DNA from: Paraplanobispora siamensis
Lineage (GTDB): Bacteria; Actinomycetota; Actinomycetes; Streptosporangiales; Streptosporangiaceae
Assembly: GCF_016863175.1 (NCBI RefSeq)
Contig: NZ_BOOJ01000014.1
Coordinates: 1-64,000 of the forward strand
Length of the DNA stretch: 64,000 nt
Direction: 5' to 3'
The first letter of the stretch is position 1. Each line of letters begins with the position of its first letter. Below the pieces are notes generated by a model. The model searched no databases. It was not told where the DNA came from and was given only the letters and a program-made list of their open reading frames with translations. Below are positions 59,271-64,000 of this stretch, one piece after another. The translations under genes were made by a program, and so were the position numbers.

Positions 59271-59321
59271 ATGCTGCAATACCTCCACTGGAAATATCGA
59301 AAAAATTTGAGTGCAACCCCT

Positions 59322-59336
59322 CGTGCAAGTTGCACG
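59322..59336. promoter_or_regulatory. palindrome CGTGCAAGTTGCACG
   Basis: A 15-base perfect palindrome around a central base. A further GTGCAA half site lies at 59311-59316. The same arms recur at 59545-59556. Confidence 0.6.
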
Positions 59337-59544
59337 GAAGAGGAGAGGGGGCCGGGAGAGGACGGGGCGGGGATGCCTCTGGAGCAGGTCGGGTGCGGGA
59401 GGCGGCCGGGGGTCGCGGTTCTCCGGAAAACAAGGGGACCGACTCCAGTGACCGGTGCGAAGGTTCTATAGACAACCTCCTTTCGCCGTACGGTTAATAG
59501 GGGGTCGCAAGGCACTAATACCGGTGACGTCGCCGCAGTATCCC

Positions 59545-59556
59545 GTGCAACTTGCA
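59545..59556. promoter_or_regulatory. second GTGCAA/TTGCA palindrome upstream of XRE gene
   Basis: GTGCAACTTGCA repeats the arms of the 59322-59336 palindrome with one base short. It is about 90 bases before the XRE start, where an autoregulatory site would be expected. Confidence 0.55.
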
Positions 59557-59641
59557 GTACCATGAGCCGGGAGTCTCTGATCGAAGGACCCGAGGAGTCC
59601 TTTGGCGATACACCTGCATATCGGTGAGGGGGGTCCGGACG

Positions 59642-60502
59642 GTGCCCGAACGTGGCAGTCCAACCGTTCGCCGGCTCAGGCTCGGGCAGGAGTTGCGCCG
59701 GTTGCGCGAACGCCGTGACCTGAGCGGTGAGGACGTCGCAACGAGATTGAAATGGTCGGCGTCTAAGGTCAGTCGCATCGAGAACGCCAAGACCATGCCG
59801 AGAAGAAGCGACGTCGAAGCCCTCGCCGAGCTTTATGAGGTAGGCACGGCCCTGCAACAGGAGTTACTCGAGCTTCACCGTGATGCGGCACGGCGAGGGT
59901 GGTGGGAGGACTATTCTGGCTCCCTGCCCCAGGAGTACACGACTCTGCTGGGGCTGGAGGTGGAGGCCGTCTCCGCGCTGAACTGGGAACCCCAGATCGT
60001 GCCCGGTCTCCTGCAGACCGAGGACTACGCCCGCGAGGTCATCCGTTCCACGCAGGCGATCACCCGGATTCCTCCGGGGGAGTTCCGCAGCCGGGTCGAG
60101 GCACGGATGGCCCGGCAGGACCTCATCCTCAGGAGCGTGGACCCGCTCAGGCTCTGGGTGGTGCTGGACGAGTCGGTGTTGCTGCGCCGTTTCGGCGGCG
60201 CGACGGTGATGCGTGACCAGCTCGAGCGGTTGGTCGAGCTGTCCAGGCTGCCGAACGTCCGGGTGCAGATCCTGTCCCTGGACAGGGAGCACCCGGTGAA
60301 CACCGGTTCCTTCTTCCATCTCAAGTTCCCCGAGTTCCACGACGTGGTGTACCTGGAGGCGCTCCACAGCGCGTGGTTCGTCGAGGACGAGGAGATGGCC
60401 TATGACTACGAGATCGCCTTCGACCGTCTGCAGTCGGAGGCGTTCGGCGTCGACGCGTCACGAGAGATCATTCAGAAAACTGTCGAAGAACGTTGGAGAT
60501 AA
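59642..60502 (+). CDS. XRE-family regulator with DUF5753 domain (WhiJ-like)
   Basis: A 286-residue protein. A helix-turn-helix (about 8-65; LGQELRRLRERRDLSGEDVATRLKW, SASKVSRIENAK) precedes the DUF5753 domain (ALNWEPQIVPGLLQTEDYAREVI, RMARQDLILRSVDPLRLWVVLDESVLLR, FFHLKFPEFHDVVYLE). Such proteins are usually paired with a small DUF397 gene, as here, and include WhiJ-type developmental regulators. GTG 59642 follows GAGGGGGG; the longer frame upstream reads through the palindrome and is not used. Confidence 0.9.
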   Translation: MPERGSPTVRRLRLGQELRRLRERRDLSGEDVATRLKWSASKVSRIENAKTMPRRSDVEALAELYEVGTALQQELLELHRDAARRGWWEDYSGSLPQEYTTLLGLEVEAVSALNWEPQIVPGLLQTEDYAREVIRSTQAITRIPPGEFRSRVEARMARQDLILRSVDPLRLWVVLDESVLLRRFGGATVMRDQLERLVELSRLPNVRVQILSLDREHPVNTGSFFHLKFPEFHDVVYLEALHSAWFVEDEEMAYDYEIAFDRLQSEAFGVDASREIIQKTVEERWR

Positions 60503-60571
60503 AGCCCTCGATTGCGGAGCGGCCGTCCCAGCGGGAATCGAAGGCGCTTCCCGTTAAAGGAGATAACCAAC

Positions 60572-60778
60572 ATGTATGAAGTCGAGATTGCGGGCGCCAC
60601 ATGGAAGAAGAGCGCCCGCAGTGCCGCGAACGGGCAGTGCGTCGAGGTCGCCCGCCTTTCTGATGGAAAAGTGGGCGTCCGGGACAGCAAGAATCAGCAG
60701 GGTCCCGTTCTGATCTTCACGCCGGGTGAATGGGACGCCTTCGTGGGAGGCGTCAAGGACGGCGAGTTCGATATGTGA
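60572..60778 (+). CDS. DUF397 protein, partner of XRE regulator
   Basis: A 68-residue DUF397 protein with WKKSARSAANGQCVEVARL, VGVRDSKNQQGPVLIFTPGEWDAFV and an acidic end. These proteins modulate the neighbouring XRE regulator in streptomycetes. ATG 60572 has AAAGGAG upstream. The gene is 69 bases after the regulator stop and followed by a terminator. Confidence 0.92.
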   Translation: MYEVEIAGATWKKSARSAANGQCVEVARLSDGKVGVRDSKNQQGPVLIFTPGEWDAFVGGVKDGEFDM

Positions 60779-60882
60779 CGTCGTCCCCCGTCCCGTTTTC
60801 GACAGCTTCGACGTCCGCCGCCCGAGGGCCGGCCCCGGAGACGCCCCCGGCGGAGCGCGCCGCGCGTCCGCGGGAGACAGCA

Positions 60883-60914
60883 GAGCGGCCCGTCCCGTGA
60901 GGTGCGGGCCGCTC
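60883..60914 (+). terminator. terminator after the XRE/DUF397 pair
   Basis: GAGCGGCCCG (60883-60892) pairs perfectly with CGGGCCGCTC (60905-60914). Confidence 0.75.
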
Positions 60915-61031
60915 GTGATGTCTCCGGCCTGACCACCGAAATTAATGAGCGGCCCCGGTTTCGGCCACGGGGACCTGTCGCGTGGCGAGTCGTCGCGCTC
61001 ATCGCGGCCGAGGTGGCATGCTCGGATAACG

Positions 61032-62135
61032 ATGGACACCTATACGCGCCGCCTCGGTGTGGCCACCGCCGCCGCCGCATCCGTTCTGCTCGCCGCGGCC
61101 TGCACCGCGGCGGAGTCGTCGACCCCGGGGGCGGCGCCGGACGTGGTGGAGAAGCCGACCACCTCGGCCGAGCCCACGGCCCCCGCGCGCAAGCCGTTCA
61201 CCATCTCCTTCGGCGGTGACGTGCACTTCGAGGGCGTCCTGCGCAGCAGGCTGGACGCCAACCCGCGCACCGCGCTGGGCCCGATCGCCAAGGTGCTGCG
61301 CAAGGCCGACCTCGCGATGGTGAACCTGGAGACCGCGATCACCACCGGCGGCACCCCCGCGCCCGGCAAGCAGTACACCTTCCGGGCCCCCGCCAGCGCG
61401 CTCACCGCGCTGAAGGCGGCCGGGGTGGACGTGGCGTCCCTGGCCAACAACCACGGCATGGACTACATGCAGAGCGGCCTGGCCGACTCCCTGGCCGCGA
61501 TCAAACGCTCGAAGTTCCCGGTCGTGGGCGTGGGCAAGAACGAGGCCGAGGCGTACAAGCCGTGGCGGACGACCGTCAACGGCAACCGGGTGGCGATCAT
61601 CGGCGCGACCCAGGTGCTCGACGCCGAGTTCATCTCCTCCTGGACGGCCTCCGGCAGCAAGGGCGGCCTGGCCTCGGCCAAGAACGAGGCGCGGCTCGTC
61701 CAGGAGGTGCGTAAGGCGCGCCGTACCTCCGACACCGTCATCGTGCACCTGCACTGGGGCACCGAGCTGCAGAAATGCCCGAACGAGGCGCAGCGCGGCC
61801 TGGCGCCCAAGCTGGTGGCGGCCGGCGCCGACGTGGTCGTGGGCGGCCACGCCCACATCCTGCTCGGCGGCGGCTACCTGAGGAACGCCTACGTCAACTA
61901 CGGCCTGGGCAACTTCGTCTTCTACAACTGGGGACCGGACACCGGCAGGACCGGCGTGCTCACGCTGACGATCGAAGGCCGCAAGGTGATCAAGGACCAG
62001 TGGACCCCCGCTGTGATCCAGGGTGGGGTGCCGATCCCGCTCACCGGGACGAACAGGCAGCAGGCCCTCACAAACTGGAAGGCGCTGCGCGGATGCACCG
62101 GGCTGGCGGCCAAGCCGGGCAAATCCGCCGATTGA
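61032..62135 (+). CDS. CapA/PgsA-family lipoprotein
   Basis: A 367-residue protein. The signal peptide ends in a lipobox LAAAC (VLLAAACTAAES), so it should be a lipoprotein. The CapA metallophosphatase-like fold has FGGDVHF, NLETAI, ASLANNHGMDYM, VIVHLHWGTE and VVGGHAHIL. Relatives take part in poly-gamma-glutamate or capsule synthesis; no pgsBC genes are nearby, so the substrate is open. ATG 61032 lacks a clear ribosome-binding site. Confidence 0.87.
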   Translation: MDTYTRRLGVATAAAASVLLAAACTAAESSTPGAAPDVVEKPTTSAEPTAPARKPFTISFGGDVHFEGVLRSRLDANPRTALGPIAKVLRKADLAMVNLETAITTGGTPAPGKQYTFRAPASALTALKAAGVDVASLANNHGMDYMQSGLADSLAAIKRSKFPVVGVGKNEAEAYKPWRTTVNGNRVAIIGATQVLDAEFISSWTASGSKGGLASAKNEARLVQEVRKARRTSDTVIVHLHWGTELQKCPNEAQRGLAPKLVAAGADVVVGGHAHILLGGGYLRNAYVNYGLGNFVFYNWGPDTGRTGVLTLTIEGRKVIKDQWTPAVIQGGVPIPLTGTNRQQALTNWKALRGCTGLAAKPGKSAD

Positions 62136-62180
62136 TTCAGAGGGCCTGACCTGGAGGGAATAGGCAGGCAAGATGGTGGG

Positions 62181-62828
62181 GTGTCCACCCTGCCTGTCGA
62201 GGAGTCCGGTGAGGCTCCCCTGCGGCGCCAGCCCACCCAGCGGCGCAGCGCGCGACGCGTCGAGCGGATGCTCGACGCGTGCGCCGACCTGCTGGACGAG
62301 ATCGGCTACGAGGCGCTGTCCACCACGCGAATCGCCGAGCGCGCCGGTGTCGCGATCGGTTCGATCTACCAGTTCTTCCCGGACAAGAAGGCCATCACCC
62401 AGGCGGTGACCCGGCGCCACGTGGAGAGGTTCATGTCGCGCATCGGCGCGCGCTTCCTGTCGGAGGACTACTCCGGCTGGTGGGACGCGGTCGACGCGAT
62501 CATCGACGAGTACGTCGAGATGCACCGCACCGTCCCCGGCTTCCGCTCCCTGCACTTCGGCGACGTGGTCGACCTCAACCTGCTCGACGGGGTGTCCGAC
62601 AACAACACGGTGATCGCCGGGCGCCTGCGCGGGCTGCTCCTGAAGGAGTACGGCCTGGCCGACAGCGAGGAGTTCGACCTCGCCATCATGGTCGCGGTCG
62701 AGGCGGGGGACGCGGTGCTGAAGCTGGCCTTCCGCCACGACCCGGAGGGCGCCCCGCAGATCGTCCAGGAGGCCAAGCGGCTGATCCGGGGCTATCTGAG
62801 CCGCCAGTTCGCCGACGCCGCCCCCTGA
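62181..62828 (+). CDS. TetR-family regulator
   Basis: A 215-residue regulator. The helix-turn-helix lies in RRVERMLDACADLLDEIGYEALSTTRIAERAGVAIGSIYQFFPDKKAI. The helical C-terminal ligand domain has EMHRTVPGFRSLHFG and AVEAGDAVLKLAF. The ligand and targets are unknown; the next gene upstream (CapA-like) is in the same direction, 45 bases away. GTG 62181 is used. Confidence 0.9.
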   Translation: MSTLPVEESGEAPLRRQPTQRRSARRVERMLDACADLLDEIGYEALSTTRIAERAGVAIGSIYQFFPDKKAITQAVTRRHVERFMSRIGARFLSEDYSGWWDAVDAIIDEYVEMHRTVPGFRSLHFGDVVDLNLLDGVSDNNTVIAGRLRGLLLKEYGLADSEEFDLAIMVAVEAGDAVLKLAFRHDPEGAPQIVQEAKRLIRGYLSRQFADAAP

Positions 62829-62867
62829 GGACCCGGGGTTCCCGGCCGGAGGACCGGGGACTCGGAT

Positions 62868-63359
62868 TCAGCCGAGGGGACGCCCGGAGGACCAGATCCG
62901 GTCGGGGGGCTCGGCCAGGGGCTTGGCCGGGGGGCCGTCGAGCGGGTCCACGACCTCCGGAGACTTCCTGACGACCGTGCCCTGCACGGTCTCCGACACC
63001 GCGGCGATCTCTCTGCGCTCCCGGGCCTTGCGCCTGCGCTCGCGTTCGGCCGCCCGGGCCGCCTTCTCGAAGGCGTCGGCGGGTGCGGGCACGGTCACCG
63101 TGCGCGGGGTCTTCCGGCCCGGTTCCCGCCGTTCTGAGCGCTCCGCCTCGCAGAGCCTGGAGGCGGCCAGCGCCGCGACCGTCCGGTCCTGCCGGGCGAG
63201 CTGCTCCTCCCGGAGTCGTTCCTCCAGGGAGGCGAGCCGCTGATGCGCCCGGTCGACGGCGTCCAGCCTCGCGGAGAGGTATCCCGCGGAACCCGGGACC
63301 ACCACGGACAGGACGGTCATGCACGCCAGAGTGAAGGTGGTCTGCCGGGAAACGCCCAT
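62868..63359 (-). CDS. coiled-coil membrane protein of unknown function
   Basis: A 163-residue protein with one membrane segment (about 8-28, FTLACMTVLSVVVPGSAGY), a short coiled coil (LDAVDRAHQRLASLEERLREEQLARQ) and a basic, charged cytoplasmic or external part. ATG 63359 has GGAG six bases upstream; two longer in-frame ATG/GTG starts have none. I do not know a function. Confidence 0.65.
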   Translation of the reverse strand: MGVSRQTTFTLACMTVLSVVVPGSAGYLSARLDAVDRAHQRLASLEERLREEQLARQDRTVAALAASRLCEAERSERREPGRKTPRTVTVPAPADAFEKAARAAERERRRKARERREIAAVSETVQGTVVRKSPEVVDPLDGPPAKPLAEPPDRIWSSGRPLG

Positions 63360-63510
63360 CGCAGCTCCTTCGAACGACATCACTCCGCCAACGGGAGGCG
63401 TCCCTGGTATGCCCGTCCCCTCAGGCGACACGCGCGACGTCACCAATTGCAGACATGTGGTTGCTTAACCGATACCTGTTATTGGGCGGACGAAGCAGAG
63501 TCTCGCTCGG

Positions 63511-63516
63511 TACGCT
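63511..63516 (+). promoter_or_regulatory. -10 box TACGCT, leaderless start of TPR gene
   Basis: TACGCT ends six bases before GTG 63523. Confidence 0.45.
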
Positions 63517-63522
63517 CGCGAT

Positions 63523-64000
63523 GTGGCGCATGTGACACGTGAGCACCTTGATCGGCTGCTTGAGCGGGCACTGCTGGCCGATGATCACGAAAGCCTCGCC
63601 CGGCGGCTGGAAGCCCTGGTCGAAGCCTACGTGTCCGGCGACGTCCCGCGAGCGGCCATTCTCATATTGGCTGCCGAGGCGTGGCGGCAGGCCGGACAGC
63701 CGGCCCGCGCTCTCGACTGCTTCCAGCGGGCGGTGGACGACGGGGGTGATACGGGCGTCGATCCACGTGCCGGGATCGCCGACACGCTGTTCGAGCTCGA
63801 ACGGCCCAACGAGGCCCGGGAGGTGATCTCGGCGATCCGGGAACGCGGAGAGGTCTCCCCGGCCACCGCGCTGACCGTCGCCGAGACGCTGGCCGCGTAC
63901 GGGGACCCGCGGGAGGCCCACGTCTGGGCCACCGAGGGCGCCGTGGCGGCGGCCCCGGACAGCGAGGAACGAGCGGCGCTCCTGCGCGTGCGCTATCTGA
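63523..64000 (+). CDS. TPR-type repeat protein, cut by window end
   Basis: The frame opened by GTG 63523 has no stop before the window ends (159 codons seen). It reads VTREHLDRLLERALLADDHESL, then helical pairs such as AAILILAAEAWRQAGQPARALDCFQRAV, IADTLFELERPNEAREVISAI and ALTVAETLAAYGDPREAHVWATEGA, which are tetratricopeptide-like. The usual role is protein binding. A leaderless-type promoter precedes it. Confidence 0.75.
   Translation, partial: MAHVTREHLDRLLERALLADDHESLARRLEALVEAYVSGDVPRAAILILAAEAWRQAGQPARALDCFQRAVDDGGDTGVDPRAGIADTLFELERPNEAREVISAIRERGEVSPATALTVAETLAAYGDPREAHVWATEGAVAAAPDSEERAALLRVRYL

Larger units (their letters stand above)
59035..59641. other. 607-base divergent control region of XRE locus
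   Basis: It contains a minus-strand promoter, a long leader for the 76-residue gene, two GTGCAA-type palindromes and a plus-strand leader before the XRE gene. It is AT-richer than the flanks around 59250-59320 and 59480-59560. Confidence 0.65.

Overview
The window is very GC-rich chromosomal DNA from a filamentous or developing actinobacterium. The evidence is many GTG starts, a WhiB-family regulator of the WblA type, a BldG anti-sigma-antagonist pair, an XRE/DUF397 pair and WhiJ-like small genes. Gene order is that of the actinobacterial core chromosome. It matches, from memory and not from a search, both the Streptomyces coelicolor SCO35xx block and the Mycobacterium tuberculosis ponA2-whiB4-bagAB-ridA-crp-nth-marP-ephE-acs block followed by the tad locus. 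Streptosporangiales fits best, but the sequence alone does not prove the order.

Layout. 0-1.1 kb: a decayed IS5-family transposase on the 3' side of a tRNA-Pro(CGG) gene. 1.1-22 kb: the conserved block, made of metallophosphoesterase, YqeY-like protein, class A PBP, wblA, two ArsA/Get3-like ATPases, a DUF4177 protein, RidA, NUDIX, MBL hydrolase, Crp, Nth, a second NUDIX, HEAT protein, MarP-like protease, DUF309, epoxide-hydrolase-like protein, holin-like membrane protein, ABC-F, acetyl-CoA synthetase and a degenerate Fic-like protein. 22-33 kb: a tad (Flp-type pilus/secretion) locus with ssd-tadA-tadB-tadC, a Flp-like prepilin and two TadE/G-like proteins. It is interrupted by a 0.9-kb non-coding stretch with DnaA boxes and a 19-bp tandem array, and ends in a 906-residue exported membrane protein with a highly repetitive tail. 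33-43.5 kb: MrfA-like helicase, bldG and its anti-sigma partner, hppA, a 34-residue membrane peptide, sixA, serB and a probable ornithine-lipid acyltransferase pair. 43.5-58.5 kb: accessory metabolism and signalling, namely a secreted GH87-like beta-helix enzyme, an orphan LuxR-type regulator, a queA-like gene, SDR, a GAF histidine kinase/NarL regulator pair, an ABC ATPase, an SPFH protein, TauE, a Rieske/DUF2231 protein, an HD hydrolase and a molybdopterin oxidoreductase. 58.5-64 kb: small proteins around an XRE/DUF397 pair, a CapA-like lipoprotein, TetR, a coiled-coil membrane protein and a TPR protein cut by the window end.

The most unusual feature is a recurring pattern of short degenerate tandem repeats that begin inside the 3' end of a gene and run past its stop codon. 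I call these gene-tail echoes. They occur at yqeY, marP, the epoxide-hydrolase gene, the helicase gene and the tadE/tadG junction, with smaller cases elsewhere. In two places the echo supplies the start or the end of the neighbouring gene. Related coding repeats extend TadA and the 906-residue protein and insert low-complexity loops in metabolic enzymes. Other points of interest are three perfect DnaA boxes just after tadC, the 19-bp array of nine units, matching palindromes around the XRE regulator, and many apparently leaderless genes with a TANNNT box 6-8 bases before the start codon.
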